Shown piece after piece: positions 7,058 through 17,172 of a stretch of 64,000 bases of DNA. The stretch is from DATBFU01 sp035498405 (GTDB lineage Bacteria; Acidobacteriota; Thermoanaerobaculia; UBA5066; Gp7-AA6), in NCBI GenBank assembly GCA_035498405.1, contig DATKAE010000089.1:1-64000 (forward strand). The letters run 5' to 3'. Position 1 is the first letter of the stretch, and each line of letters begins with the position of its first letter. The notes below the pieces were generated by a model, which ran no database searches, was not told the origin of the DNA, and saw nothing but the letters and a program-made list of their open reading frames with translations. Both the position numbers and the translations under genes were made by a program.

Positions 7058-10000
7058 ATGACACTTCCAGCCGGGACCCGTCTCGGCCCCTACGAGATCA
7101 GGTCGCCGCTTGGCGCCGGTGGGATGGGGGAGGTGTACCGGGCACGGGACGGGAAACTGGATCGGGACGTCGCGATCAAGGTCCTTCCCCAGTCCGTCGC
7201 GGCGGATCCCGACACGCTTTCCCGATTCGAACGAGAGGCGAAGGCGGTCGCGGCCCTATCTCATCCCAACATCCTGGCGATTCACGACTTCGGCAACCAG
7301 GACGGCGTTGCCTATGCCGTCATGGAGCTTCTGGAAGGCGAGACACTGCGCGGCAAGCTCGACGCCGGTCCGATTCCGCAGAAGCAGGCCGTGGACTATG
7401 CGCTGCAGATCGCCAGGGGCCTCTCCGCGGCCCACGAGAAGGGCATCGTCCACCGGGATCTGAAGCCCGAGAATCTCTTCATTTCCAGAGAAGGTCATCT
7501 CAAGATCCTCGATTTCGGCCTGGCCAAGCGGGTCGAGGCCGTCGCTCCGGGCAAGGAGACGAGTGCGCCGACTGGCTCGGGCCACACGCAGCCCGGGACG
7601 GTCATGGGGACCGCGGGCTACATGTCGCCGGAGCAGGTGAAGGGGTTCCAGGTCGATCACCGCTCGGACATCTTCTCGTTCGGGACGATCCTCTACGAGC
7701 TGCTCTCGGGGAACAGGGCGTTCAAGAGAGAGACGAACGTTGAGACGATGGCGGCGATCCTGCGAGACGAACCGGAGGAGCTGACGGCCTCGGCGCAAAA
7801 TGTCTCCCCGGCGCTCGACCGCATCGTCAGGCATTGCCTGGAGAAGGACCGCGAGCAGCGGTTCCAATCGGCCAGAGACATCGCCTTCAGTCTTTCGGAG
7901 CAGTCCTCACCTGCGGTGACGAGCGGCGCACGGGAGGCCACCACCCCCCCGATCGGATCAGCGGGTTTGTGGGTCGCGGTGCTCCCCTTCAAGTACGGCG
8001 GTTCCAACGCGGATCTCGCGGCCCTTGCCGACGGGATCTCCGAGGAGATCGGGACCGGTCTTTCGCGGTTTCGGTATCTCTCGGTCGTCGCCAGCGCCTC
8101 GGCGTCTCGTCTGAAGGGAGAAGGTGGGGACGAGCGGGCCGTGGCCGCCAAGCTCGGCGCGCGTTACGTGCTGGAGGGGAGCATCCGCGGGGGAGGCTCC
8201 GCCATCCGCGTCAGCGCCCAGCTCGTCGACGCCCAGACGGGAGCCCAGCTCTGGTCCGAGACGTTCAACCGGGACCTTCAGGCGTCGAGCGTGTTCGAGG
8301 CCCAGGACGACATCGCGGCGCGCATCGTCGCGACGGTCGCCGACAGCTACGGAGTGCTCGTGCATGCCATGCGGTCGGCGATCCGGCAGAAAGACGATGC
8401 TCATCTCACGCCCCTGGAGTGGCAGTTCCAGTACTTCGCCTATCGGGAACAGATCACGCCCTCGGCCCACGCGGAGCTCAGGGGCCGGCTGGAGCGCGCG
8501 GTGGAGCGAGATGGCCGCCAGTCGGACCTCTGGGCCTGCCTCGCGCAGATCCACGTCGACGCGTACGCGTTCGGCTTCCAGGGCGATGCGACTTCTCTCG
8601 ATCGGGCGCTGGCCGCGGCCCGTCGCGCGGTCGAGCTCGACCGGTCGAACCAGTTCGCGCTCGTCGCGCTGGCGCAGACGCACTTCTTCCGCCAGGACCT
8701 CGCGGCGTTCGGCCCCGCGGCCGAGCGCGCGATGGCGCTGAACCCGCTGAACACCGATGCGGTCGGGATCCTGGGGCTGCAGATCGTGCACACCGGCGAG
8801 TTCGAGCGGGGCGCCGCGATCGTGCGCCGCGCGATGGAGCTCAATGCGAACCACGCGGGCTGGATGCATTTCGCTCCCCTCTGGGAGCACTTCCACCGTG
8901 GTGAGTACGAGCAGGCTCTCGAGCGCGCGAACCGGGTGGATGTCCCCGGCCTCTTCTGGCCCTACCTGGTGATGGCGTCGGCCTGCGGACACCTCGGACG
9001 GCGCGCCGAGGCGCAAGCCGCGGTCCGGGATCTGCTGGCGCTCGATCCCGACTTCGCGGCGCACGCGCGCTCGAACGTCGGGACCTGGCACTTCGCGAGC
9101 GGCCTGATGGAGCCCATACTCGAGGGGCTGCGCAAGGCGGGGCTTTCGATTCCGGCGACCGACGAATCATCCGAGTTGCCTCGGCGGGGCGTTGCGGTCG
9201 CGGCAAGGCCCGATCGTGCGGCGTCGGGCACACACTCGGCGCAGGACCGCGCCGACGAAGGCTTCTGGGTCGCGGTGCTGCCGTTCAAGTACGGCGGCGC
9301 TGACAGGTCCCTCAAGACCCTGGCCGAGGGACTGACCGAGGAGATCCTGACGGGTCTCTCGCGCTTCTCCTATTTGAGGGTGATCGCGCGCAGCTCGACC
9401 TCGAGTCATGTCGATGAGACGGTGAATGTGCGCTCCGCCGGCAAGGACCTCGGTGCCCGCTACGTGATGGAAGGCAGCCTGCGGCAGGCTGGAGCGAAGC
9501 TGCGCCTCGCGGTGCAGGTCGTGGACGGGGTCTCCGGCGCCCATCTCTGGGCTGAGAACTACGAACGCCCCTTCAGCCCGGAGAGCATTTTTGCGCTGCA
9601 GGATGATCTGGTGCCCCGCATCGTCTCGACGGTGGCAGACCAGAACGGCATTCTGACTCGCAGGATGAGCGAAACGCTGCGCAGCAAGAGCGAAGACGCC
9701 TTGACCCCGCATGAGGCCGTGCTCCGCGCCTTCAGTTATTTCGAGCGCGTGACTCCCGAGGAGCACGCAGTCGTAAGACGAATCCTGGAGCGCGCCGTGC
9801 GCGAGGCTCCGGACCACGCCGACTGCTGGGCGATGCTGTCCCTCATGTATACCGTCGAGTTCGCAGACGACTTCAATCCCGGGCCCAATCCTCTCGACCG
9901 TGCCCTGGCCGCGGCACAGCGCGCTGTGGATCTCGCCGCAACTCATGCTCTCGGCCACTACGCGCTGGCTTTCGTTTACCTCCTCCGCAAGGAGACCGCT

Positions 10001-13000
10001 TCCTTCCGAGCGGCGGCGGAAAGAGCCATCGCGCTCAATCCCATGGATGGATCGATCATGGGCATCCTCGGCGTGCTCACAAGCCACGCCGGCGAGCTGG
10101 AGCGGGGTTGTCAGATGGTGGAAGCTGCCATGGAGCTCAATCCCAACTATCCGGGCTTGTTCCGCTGGTCCGCGTTCACGAAAGCCTATTTCCAGGGTCA
10201 GTACGCGGAGGCGCTCGAGCTGGCGGTTCGCATCAACATGCCCAATTACTTCTACGCCTATGCCGCGCGGGCAGCGGCGCTCGGCCAGCTCGGCCAGCGC
10301 GAGGCCGCGGAGAAAGAGCTGCGAGAACTGCTGGCCCTCCGTCCCGACTTCGCCACAGCGGCACGCCGGGAATATGCCAAGTGGTATGACCCCGAGCGGG
10401 TTGAGCAGATGATCGAAGGGCTCCGCAAGGCGGGCCTGGAGATTGCACCGGAGGGAGCCGTCGCAGCGCCGGCGTCCGACCGCGCTCGTCCTTCCGCGGC
10501 CGACTCGGGTGCCGCCCGCGCCGACGAAGGCTTCTGGGTCGCGGTGCTGCCGTTCAAGTACGGCGGCGCCGACGCATCCCTCAAGTCCCTGGCCGAAGGG
10601 CTGACCGATGAGATCGTGACGGGCCTGTCGCGCTTCTCCTACCTCAGGGTGATCTCGCGCGGCTCGGCCCCCGACGCACAGTCCGCTGGCAAGCAGCTCG
10701 GCGCGCGCTACATCATGGAAGGTAGCTTGCGGCAGGCGGGGACCAAGCTGCGCCTCGCGGTGCAGCTGGTGGACGCCGTCTCAGGCGCTCATCTCTGGGC
10801 GGAGAACTATGAGCGCATCTTCAGCCCGGAGGCGGTTTTCGATCTTCAGGACGAGTTGGTTCCGCGGATCGTCTCGACCGTCGCGGACATGCACGGTGTC
10901 TTGCCGCGAAGCATGAGCGAAGTTGTGCGGCTGAAGTCTGCGGATCAAATGAGCCCATACGAAGCGCTGCTGCGCAGCTTCGGGTACAACGAGCGGTTCA
11001 CCCCGGAAGACCTTGCCGAAGTGCGGACCTGCCTGGAACGGGCCGTTCAACAGTCCCCCGGAAACGCTGAATGTTGGGCCATGTTGTCGTTGATGTACGC
11101 AAACGAGTACGGGCACTGGGACAATGCGGGACCGGATTCTCTCGACCGGTCACTGCGAGCCGCACGGACGGCGGTCGAAGCGGCGCCCTTGCATTCCCTG
11201 CCTCATTACGCGCTGGCCCAGGCTCTCTTCTTCAAGCGCGAGATTCCGGCCTTCCGAGTTGCCGCGGAACGGGCCATTTCGCTCAACCCAATGGATGGAG
11301 CCACCGCCGCGTTCATGGGTTTGCTCATCGCCTACGCCGGGGATTGGGAGCGCGGCTGTGCTCTATCGGACAAGGGTTCGCAACTGAATCCCAACCATCC
11401 GGGATGGTACCGCTATACCGCCTGGCACGACGCCTACCGCAAGAAGGACTATCGCAAGGCGCTGGACGTGGCTCTACACCTCAATGCCCCAAAGAACTAC
11501 TACACCCATGCGGTGTTGGCCATCTGCTACGCGCAACTTGGCCGGATGGAGGAGGCGCGCAAGGCGATCCGGGACATGCTCGCGCTGAAACCGAACTACG
11601 CTGAAGTCGCCCGCGAATTGCACGGGAGATGGATCGACCCGGATCTGGTGGAGCAGCTGATGGATGGGCTCCGCAAGGCGGGGCTCGAGATCGCGCCGAA
11701 GGGGAGAGCCGAAGCGCCTGCACTCGCCCCTGCCCATTCCTCTGCGCAAGATGCATCGGGCGCGGTGCGCGCCGAGGAGGGCTTCTGGGTCGCGGTCCTG
11801 CCGTTCAAGCACGGGAGCACGGACGCCTCACTCGCGACTCTGGCCGAGGGAATCACCGGGGACATCGTGACCGGGCTGTCGCGCTTCTCGTACTTGAAGG
11901 TCATCGCGCGAAGCTCAACGACCCGGTACGCCCACGAGGCCGTCGACGCGCGGTCCGCCGGCAAGGATCTCGGCGCCCGCTACCTCATGGAAGGCAACCT
12001 GCGGCAGGCGGGAGGGAAGCTCCGCCTTGCGGTGCAGCTCGTGGACGCGGTCTCCGGCGCCCATCTCTGGGCCGAGAACTACGAACGCGCCTTCAGCCCG
12101 GAGGCCGTCTTCGAGTTGCAGGACGACCTCGTTCCGCGGATCGTTTCGACGGTTGCGGACATGAACGGGGTGCTGCCCCGCAGCATGAGCGAGGCCGTGC
12201 GCAGCCGCATCCCCGAGCAGTTGAGCCCCTACGAGGCGGTGCTGCGCAGCTTTTCCTATTTCGAGCGGGTCACGGCCAAAGAGCTTGGCGCGGCTCGGTC
12301 CGGCCTCGAGGAGGCCGTGCAGAAGGCGCCGGCCTACGCCGATGCCTGGGCGATGCTGGCGCTCCTGTGCGTTCAGGACTACGCGCAAGGATTCAACCTT
12401 CGGGCGGATTCCCTGGCAAACGGGTTGAACGCGGCACGGCGCGCCGTCGAGACGGCGCCATCCAGTCCTCTGGCCTATTTCAGTCTCGCCCAGGCGCTCT
12501 TTTTTCAAAAGGACTTCCCGGGCTTCCGTCATGCGGCGGAGCGGGCTGTCGCCCTGAACCCCATGGACGGCAATTCCATCGCTTTTCTCGGCGAGTTGCT
12601 GACCTATGCGGGCGACTGGGAGGGTGGCCTTGCGCTGGCAGAGAGGGCCAAACAGCTCAATCCCCACCACCCCGGATGGTATTGGTATGCCGACTTCTAC
12701 AACGCGTACCGGCAGGGCGACGACCGCAGGGCGCTCGCATTCGCGCTCAAGGTCAATCTGCCGGGCCACTGGGGTGCGCACGCAGCGCTGGCCGCCGCCT
12801 ACGGGCAGCTCGGGGAAAGTGATGGGGCCGCCAGGGCCGTGCGGGATCTCCTCAAACTGCGGCCGGACTTCGCGGCCAGGGTACGCAGAGACATCGAGAA
12901 GTGGTGGGCCCCCGAGTACGTGGAGCGTTTCATTGACGGAGTACGCAAGGCGGGTCTCGGCGTGCCCGCGCCCGGAGGAGCCGAACCGCAGGCGAAGCCC

Positions 13001-14398
13001 GCAGCGGTTGCGATCGCGGTGCTGCCTTTCTCGGACCTGAGCCCGACAAAGGATCAGGACTACCTCTGCGAGGGCATGGCCGAAGAAATCATGAACGCGC
13101 TCGTCCAGATCGACGGCATCCGCGTCGCGTCGCGGGCGTCGGCCTTCCGGGTCCGGCGGGACGGCGGCGACCTGTCCGCGATCGCCCGCGCGCTGTCGGT
13201 GGGACACGTTCTGGAGGGCAGCGTGCGGACGGCGGGCAGCCGGCTTCGCGTGACCGCGCAGTTGACGGACGTCGCAAGCGGCTATCAGGTCTGGTCGGAA
13301 CGGTACGATCGAGAGACGACCGACGTGTTCGCCGTCCAGGACGAAATCGCCGCGGGCGTCGTCGAAGCGGTGAAGGCCCGGCTCGCTCCGGGAGCGCCGG
13401 CGATTCGCGCTCGGCCGCGGGCCCGCAACCTCGAGGCATATCGGAGCTACTTGAAGGGTCGGCACCTTCGGTACGCGAGAGAGGACTATGGCGGGGCCAT
13501 TCGCGCCTTCGAGGAGGCCATCCGCCTCGATCCGAATCATGCGCCTTCGTGGACGGGCCTGGCGGAGAGCAACGCGGCCGCGGCGAACATCGGCGCGATC
13601 CCGGCACGCGAGGCCTGCGCCGCCGCGCGGAAAGCCCTGGCGACCGCAGTCGAACTGGAGGGAGAGACGGCGGACAGCCTGCACGGCGAGGCCTTCGTGG
13701 CTCTGATCGAACGACGATGGCCGGCGATGGAAGCCGCCTGGCGACGGGCGATCGAGCTCCAACCCACTCACGCCCTGGCCCTGGGCTCGTTCGGGATCAG
13801 CCTTTGCATCCGCCAGAAGCTCGACGAGGGGTTTCGGCTCCTGGAGCGCGCCCGGGAGGCCGATCCGCTCGCCTCCTTTCCCTACATGCTCACCGGATGG
13901 TCGCTGCTGTGCAGCGGGAAGCCACAGGAGGCCCTGCGTTACGCGGAGGACGCTCTCTCGTTCGAGAAGGAGGACGCCTCGGCCCTGTTTTGCTCGAGCA
14001 TGGCGAAGGTCGCCCTGGGGAAATTCGACGAAGGCATCGCGACTGCGGAGCGCCTGGTCGCGATGACGCAACGCGGGTCCTCTTTCCTCGGTGTGCTGGG
14101 GTGGGCACTGGCGACCGCAGGACGGGAGGGCGAAGCCCGGACACTCCTCGAGGAGCTGCGAGCGCGCCCGGCGGGGCTCCCGGTCGTCTCCGAGGCGTGG
14201 CTGCTCGGCGCGCTCGGCGAGATCGATGCGGCGTTCGAGGTGCTCGCGCGCGCAGAGGATGAGTGCCAGGCCCTCCTCTACTACACCGGCCTGCCCGGCT
14301 TCGATTCGCTCCGCGCCGACGCGAGATTTGGAGCGCTGCTCGAGAGGCTGGGGCTGTCGCCCTCGACTGAAGCCGCCGCCAGACCCCGCCGGCAATAG
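7058..14398 (+). CDS. Giant Ser/Thr kinase with five TolB-like/TPR modules
   Basis: The 2446-residue protein begins at ATG 7058, just before the kinase fold. Residues 1-290 are a Hanks-type kinase: glycine loop GAGGMGEV, Lys41, HRDLKPEN (Asp134) and DFG (Asp152), with an activation segment ending MSPEQ. Five modules follow, at about 303-733, 734-1156, 1157-1573, 1574-1983 and 1984-2446. Each starts with a TolB-like/FlgO-like N-terminal domain ((F/L)WVAVLPFKYGG, then DLGARYVMEGS and VSGAHLWAENYER) and continues into TPR-like helices. The first four are close relatives; the fifth (AIAVLPFSDLSP) is divergent and resembles the usual single module of such proteins. No transmembrane helix separates kinase and modules, unlike many PknB-type kinases, so it appears cytoplasmic. 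Substrate and signal are unknown. Confidence 0.9.
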   Translation: MTLPAGTRLGPYEIRSPLGAGGMGEVYRARDGKLDRDVAIKVLPQSVAADPDTLSRFEREAKAVAALSHPNILAIHDFGNQDGVAYAVMELLEGETLRGKLDAGPIPQKQAVDYALQIARGLSAAHEKGIVHRDLKPENLFISREGHLKILDFGLAKRVEAVAPGKETSAPTGSGHTQPGTVMGTAGYMSPEQVKGFQVDHRSDIFSFGTILYELLSGNRAFKRETNVETMAAILRDEPEELTASAQNVSPALDRIVRHCLEKDREQRFQSARDIAFSLSEQSSPAVTSGAREATTPPIGSAGLWVAVLPFKYGGSNADLAALADGISEEIGTGLSRFRYLSVVASASASRLKGEGGDERAVAAKLGARYVLEGSIRGGGSAIRVSAQLVDAQTGAQLWSETFNRDLQASSVFEAQDDIAARIVATVADSYGVLVHAMRSAIRQKDDAHLTPLEWQFQYFAYREQITPSAHAELRGRLERAVERDGRQSDLWACLAQIHVDAYAFGFQGDATSLDRALAAARRAVELDRSNQFALVALAQTHFFRQDLAAFGPAAERAMALNPLNTDAVGILGLQIVHTGEFERGAAIVRRAMELNANHAGWMHFAPLWEHFHRGEYEQALERANRVDVPGLFWPYLVMASACGHLGRRAEAQAAVRDLLALDPDFAAHARSNVGTWHFASGLMEPILEGLRKAGLSIPATDESSELPRRGVAVAARPDRAASGTHSAQDRADEGFWVAVLPFKYGGADRSLKTLAEGLTEEILTGLSRFSYLRVIARSSTSSHVDETVNVRSAGKDLGARYVMEGSLRQAGAKLRLAVQVVDGVSGAHLWAENYERPFSPESIFALQDDLVPRIVSTVADQNGILTRRMSETLRSKSEDALTPHEAVLRAFSYFERVTPEEHAVVRRILERAVREAPDHADCWAMLSLMYTVEFADDFNPGPNPLDRALAAAQRAVDLAATHALGHYALAFVYLLRKETASFRAAAERAIALNPMDGSIMGILGVLTSHAGELERGCQMVEAAMELNPNYPGLFRWSAFTKAYFQGQYAEALELAVRINMPNYFYAYAARAAALGQLGQREAAEKELRELLALRPDFATAARREYAKWYDPERVEQMIEGLRKAGLEIAPEGAVAAPASDRARPSAADSGAARADEGFWVAVLPFKYGGADASLKSLAEGLTDEIVTGLSRFSYLRVISRGSAPDAQSAGKQLGARYIMEGSLRQAGTKLRLAVQLVDAVSGAHLWAENYERIFSPEAVFDLQDELVPRIVSTVADMHGVLPRSMSEVVRLKSADQMSPYEALLRSFGYNERFTPEDLAEVRTCLERAVQQSPGNAECWAMLSLMYANEYGHWDNAGPDSLDRSLRAARTAVEAAPLHSLPHYALAQALFFKREIPAFRVAAERAISLNPMDGATAAFMGLLIAYAGDWERGCALSDKGSQLNPNHPGWYRYTAWHDAYRKKDYRKALDVALHLNAPKNYYTHAVLAICYAQLGRMEEARKAIRDMLALKPNYAEVARELHGRWIDPDLVEQLMDGLRKAGLEIAPKGRAEAPALAPAHSSAQDASGAVRAEEGFWVAVLPFKHGSTDASLATLAEGITGDIVTGLSRFSYLKVIARSSTTRYAHEAVDARSAGKDLGARYLMEGNLRQAGGKLRLAVQLVDAVSGAHLWAENYERAFSPEAVFELQDDLVPRIVSTVADMNGVLPRSMSEAVRSRIPEQLSPYEAVLRSFSYFERVTAKELGAARSGLEEAVQKAPAYADAWAMLALLCVQDYAQGFNLRADSLANGLNAARRAVETAPSSPLAYFSLAQALFFQKDFPGFRHAAERAVALNPMDGNSIAFLGELLTYAGDWEGGLALAERAKQLNPHHPGWYWYADFYNAYRQGDDRRALAFALKVNLPGHWGAHAALAAAYGQLGESDGAARAVRDLLKLRPDFAARVRRDIEKWWAPEYVERFIDGVRKAGLGVPAPGGAEPQAKPAAVAIAVLPFSDLSPTKDQDYLCEGMAEEIMNALVQIDGIRVASRASAFRVRRDGGDLSAIARALSVGHVLEGSVRTAGSRLRVTAQLTDVASGYQVWSERYDRETTDVFAVQDEIAAGVVEAVKARLAPGAPAIRARPRARNLEAYRSYLKGRHLRYAREDYGGAIRAFEEAIRLDPNHAPSWTGLAESNAAAANIGAIPAREACAAARKALATAVELEGETADSLHGEAFVALIERRWPAMEAAWRRAIELQPTHALALGSFGISLCIRQKLDEGFRLLERAREADPLASFPYMLTGWSLLCSGKPQEALRYAEDALSFEKEDASALFCSSMAKVALGKFDEGIATAERLVAMTQRGSSFLGVLGWALATAGREGEARTLLEELRARPAGLPVVSEAWLLGALGEIDAAFEVLARAEDECQALLYYTGLPGFDSLRADARFGALLERLGLSPSTEAAARPRRQ
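7964..13006 (+). repeat. Four tandem ~1.25-kb module repeats inside kinase gene
   Basis: Units begin near 7964, 9257, 10526 and 11777, and the fifth divergent unit begins near 13007. Units 2-4 are very similar, and units 2 and 3 share an essentially identical DNA stretch of over 40 bases across the FWVAVLPFKYGGA start (about 9249-9300 and 10518-10569). Unit 1 is more diverged. This indicates in-gene tandem duplication followed by divergence or gene conversion. Confidence 0.85.
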
Positions 14399-14596
14399 CG
14401 GCCGCGTCCTGTTTTCAGCGACTTAGAGCTCAATCGTTTGCCGTCGCTCGATCACCTCGGGTGACGGCTAGGGCGAACCATTCGATGAGTCGCAGCCGTC
14501 CGGAGAACCCTTTTGGATTGATGCATTTGAATCGCGCCTCGGGGGAGGCGCCGGCCATAGCGTCATAGTCGTGAGATCGCGAAAGGAGAACTTGCG
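14399..14596. other. Intergenic region upstream of cstA
   Basis: About 200 bases separate the kinase from cstA. A Shine-Dalgarno sequence GAAAGGAGAA lies just before the cstA ATG. A weak hairpin (GCCGTC near 14441 pairing with GACGGC near 14463) could act as the kinase terminator but has no T-tract. Confidence 0.4.
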
Positions 14597-16510
14597 ATGA
14601 ACACGCTGTTTATCGTTCTCATCGCTGTCGCCGTCATTTCGACCGTCTACAACCTCTACGCGAAACGCGTCGATCGCAACATCATCCAGTCCGATGCCAA
14701 GAGGGCCACGCCGGCCACCATGTACATGGACGGCGTCGATTTCATGCCGACGAGCAAGAACGTGCTCTACGGCTACCACTTCAAATCGATCGCCGCCGCG
14801 GGTCCCATCGTCGGCGTCATCACCGCCGCAAACCTCTGGGGCTGGCTGCCGGCGCTGATCTGGCTGGTGCTCGGCGTCAGCTTCATCGGGTGGGCCAGCG
14901 ATTACTCGGCGATCATGGTCGCGGTCCGCAACGACGGAAACAGCCTAGGCGCCATCTCGCACAAGCTGATTGCCCCGCGCACGCGAACGATCCTCTTCGT
15001 CTTCATCTTCTTCTACCTCATGCTTCTCGCCGGGGCCTTCGTCGGCATCCTCGCCGCCATCCTCTCGGCCCGGCCCGACGTGCCCTTCGGCATCATCATG
15101 CTGGCGCTGATGGGCTTGCTCGCCGGGCAGATGATGTATCGCTGGAAGATGGACCTGATCGCCGTCACGGCGATCGTCGTCTTCGTGACGCTCGCGGCGA
15201 TGGCCCTGGGCCCGATGGGACAGCACAAGGACGCCGCCGGCAAGCTGGTGCAAGGCCCGGTCGGCGGTGCTGTCGTGTCGCTCAACAATGCCGTGGATTC
15301 CCTTGGCGGCAAGAAGCCTCTCTTGAGCGTCGCCGATCCAACCCTCTCCGACCCGCGAATCCCCGTCCCCGGTCCGGACGGCAAGCGCCCCGCCACGGCG
15401 GCGTACGACCCACAGACCGGCCTGGTGCGGACGCTTCCCAACTACCTGATCTGGATGGCGTTTCTCTTCCTCTTCTCCTACCTGGGCGCCAACCTGCCGA
15501 TCTGGCGCTTCGCGCAGCCGGTCAACTACATCGGCTTCTGGATCATGCTGATCACCATCGTCTTGAGCGCGGTCGGTGGAGTGGTGGCGCCGCTGACCGG
15601 CGTCACGGATTCCGCCGGCAAGACGATCGGCGCTTTCGCGCTGGCGGCGGTCAAGGACCTGGGATTCTCCGCTCAGGCCGGCGCGGCATGGCAGCCGCTA
15701 TGGCCGATGCTCTTCGTGACCATCGCCTGCGGCGCGATCTCCGGCTGGCACGCGCTGGTCGGCTCGGTCGGCACGGCGCGGCAGCTCCAGTACGAGACCG
15801 ACGCCTTGCCCGTGGGAGCGGGCTCGATGTTCGGCGAGTACAGCCTCGCGCTCCTCTCGCTGATGGCCGTCTCGATCGCCGGGGTCGGCGGGGGCGGCGG
15901 AAGGTTCGCGGCCGGAGTCGGAAAGCTGATCTACGCCGGGACGTTCGGCGTGGTGCCGGAAGTCCTCGGGACGGCCCTCGGGTTCGGCGCGTTCGTCATG
16001 ATCGTGCTGACGGTCACGCAGCTCGTCTTCCGAGTCATGCGCGTCACACTGGGCGAGTGGCTCGGCGACCGGATCCCGCCGGTTCGCAACATGCACGTGG
16101 CGAGCATCATCTCCATGGTGCTCACGTTGGCACTCGTGCTGACCGGCACCTGGGTCTATCTCTGGCAGATGTTCGGAGCTTCCAACCAGCTGATGGCGGC
16201 GCTCTCGCTGCTGGTGGTCACGGTCTGGCTGAAGTCGGAAAAGCGCAACCCGACGTACGCCCTCGTGCCGATGATCTTCATGTACGTCACGACGCTCGTC
16301 GCCACCGCGGTGACCGCACGCAATCTCTACGTGACGATCGCCGCCAACCCGAAGATCAGCGGTCTGCCGGTGGCCGGGGCCTGGGCGATGATCGGTGTCT
16401 CAGCGCTTCTCATCGTGGCCGCTTTACTGATCGGCTGGGATGGTCTGAAGGCCTATCAACGGTATCGCGTGAAGCCGCCGCTTGTGGCGACCGTTCCCAA
16501 GCACGCCTAG
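14597..16510 (+). CDS. cstA: Carbon starvation protein CstA-type transporter
   Basis: The 637-residue integral membrane protein has the CstA hallmarks: the N-terminal YAKRVDRN segment, the TPATMYMDGVDFMPTSKNVLYGYHFKSIAAAGPIVG region, and about 16 hydrophobic helices. The family imports pyruvate or peptides during carbon limitation. The ATG at 14597 has a strong ribosome site (AAAGGAGAACTTGCG). A central loop of about 80 residues (around residues 215-280) is soluble and Pro/Gly-rich. The stop codon overlaps the stop of the convergent gene at a shared CTAG. No sensor kinase pair (BtsSR-like) accompanies it. Confidence 0.93.
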   Translation: MNTLFIVLIAVAVISTVYNLYAKRVDRNIIQSDAKRATPATMYMDGVDFMPTSKNVLYGYHFKSIAAAGPIVGVITAANLWGWLPALIWLVLGVSFIGWASDYSAIMVAVRNDGNSLGAISHKLIAPRTRTILFVFIFFYLMLLAGAFVGILAAILSARPDVPFGIIMLALMGLLAGQMMYRWKMDLIAVTAIVVFVTLAAMALGPMGQHKDAAGKLVQGPVGGAVVSLNNAVDSLGGKKPLLSVADPTLSDPRIPVPGPDGKRPATAAYDPQTGLVRTLPNYLIWMAFLFLFSYLGANLPIWRFAQPVNYIGFWIMLITIVLSAVGGVVAPLTGVTDSAGKTIGAFALAAVKDLGFSAQAGAAWQPLWPMLFVTIACGAISGWHALVGSVGTARQLQYETDALPVGAGSMFGEYSLALLSLMAVSIAGVGGGGGRFAAGVGKLIYAGTFGVVPEVLGTALGFGAFVMIVLTVTQLVFRVMRVTLGEWLGDRIPPVRNMHVASIISMVLTLALVLTGTWVYLWQMFGASNQLMAALSLLVVTVWLKSEKRNPTYALVPMIFMYVTTLVATAVTARNLYVTIAANPKISGLPVAGAWAMIGVSALLIVAALLIGWDGLKAYQRYRVKPPLVATVPKHA

Positions 16511-17163
16511 GACTGTGTCGCTCGCTCGCCTAGCGCCCGCAGCGCCCCGAAGAATCGGGAGGCGGGCGCCGGCGGGGCGGGCAGGTCGGCGTGGAGCTGA
16601 AAATTGGGGTCCTCCCTTCGGACCGACAGGCGCCGGACCTTGATGTCGGCGTCGCGCGCGAGCCCGAGGAGGGCGTCGGCGAGCGGCAGAGCTTCGTCGA
16701 CCTTCGTGAAGACCGTCAGATCGCCCGCGGCGGTCGGCTCGCGTGCCTTCCAGCGCTCGGAGGCCATGCGTCGCCGCGCCTCCCGGGCCGACCAGCTCCG
16801 GCCGTCCAGCGCCTCGATGTCGTGCGGCGGCGGACGCCGCGTCTTTCCGCGGACGATCAGCGTGTCGCGGCGCCCCTGCCGGCGCGCAAGGGCCCAAATC
16901 CACGGAACGTCCCGCGGCTCGAGGAAGACGACGAGCGTGACGCTCTCGAAGGGCGGATTCGCTTTCGCGAGCACCAGCTCGACGGATGTAGTTCCGAGCC
17001 ATCGCAGGGTTGTTTTTTCTCCGAGCAGCGGCAATCCTTCCGTAAACCAGCGCAGGGTGGCGCTTCCCTTACGGACGTTCCAGATGCTGCCGATGGCAAA
17101 CCATCCCATGACGAGCACGACGGCCACCGCCAGAACGGCGATCATGACGGCTCCGGCAGGCAC
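16507..17163 (-). CDS. Membrane-anchored protein of unknown function
   Basis: This 218-residue protein has one N-terminal hydrophobic helix (MIAVLAVAVVLVMGWFAI, with a possible start at 17145) and a soluble Arg-rich remainder of mixed alpha/beta character, including VELVLAKANPPFESVTLVVFLEPRDVPWIWAL and AAGDLTVFTKVDEALPLADALLGLA. I do not recognise the family. The gene is divergent from the small protein gene at 17173 with only about 10 bases between starts, so the two must share regulatory DNA; this makes a link with the ATPase cassette possible. It ends convergently with cstA, sharing CTAG. Confidence 0.6.
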   Translation of the reverse strand: MPAGAVMIAVLAVAVVLVMGWFAIGSIWNVRKGSATLRWFTEGLPLLGEKTTLRWLGTTSVELVLAKANPPFESVTLVVFLEPRDVPWIWALARRQGRRDTLIVRGKTRRPPPHDIEALDGRSWSAREARRRMASERWKAREPTAAGDLTVFTKVDEALPLADALLGLARDADIKVRRLSVRREDPNFQLHADLPAPPAPASRFFGALRALGERATQS

Positions 17164-17172
17164 GGTCGCCCG

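Noticed and set aside
11915..14395. 826-codon minus-strand frame opposite the large kinase
   Set aside because: It is the antisense shadow of the kinase gene; the kinase has clear domains and repeats while this frame has none.
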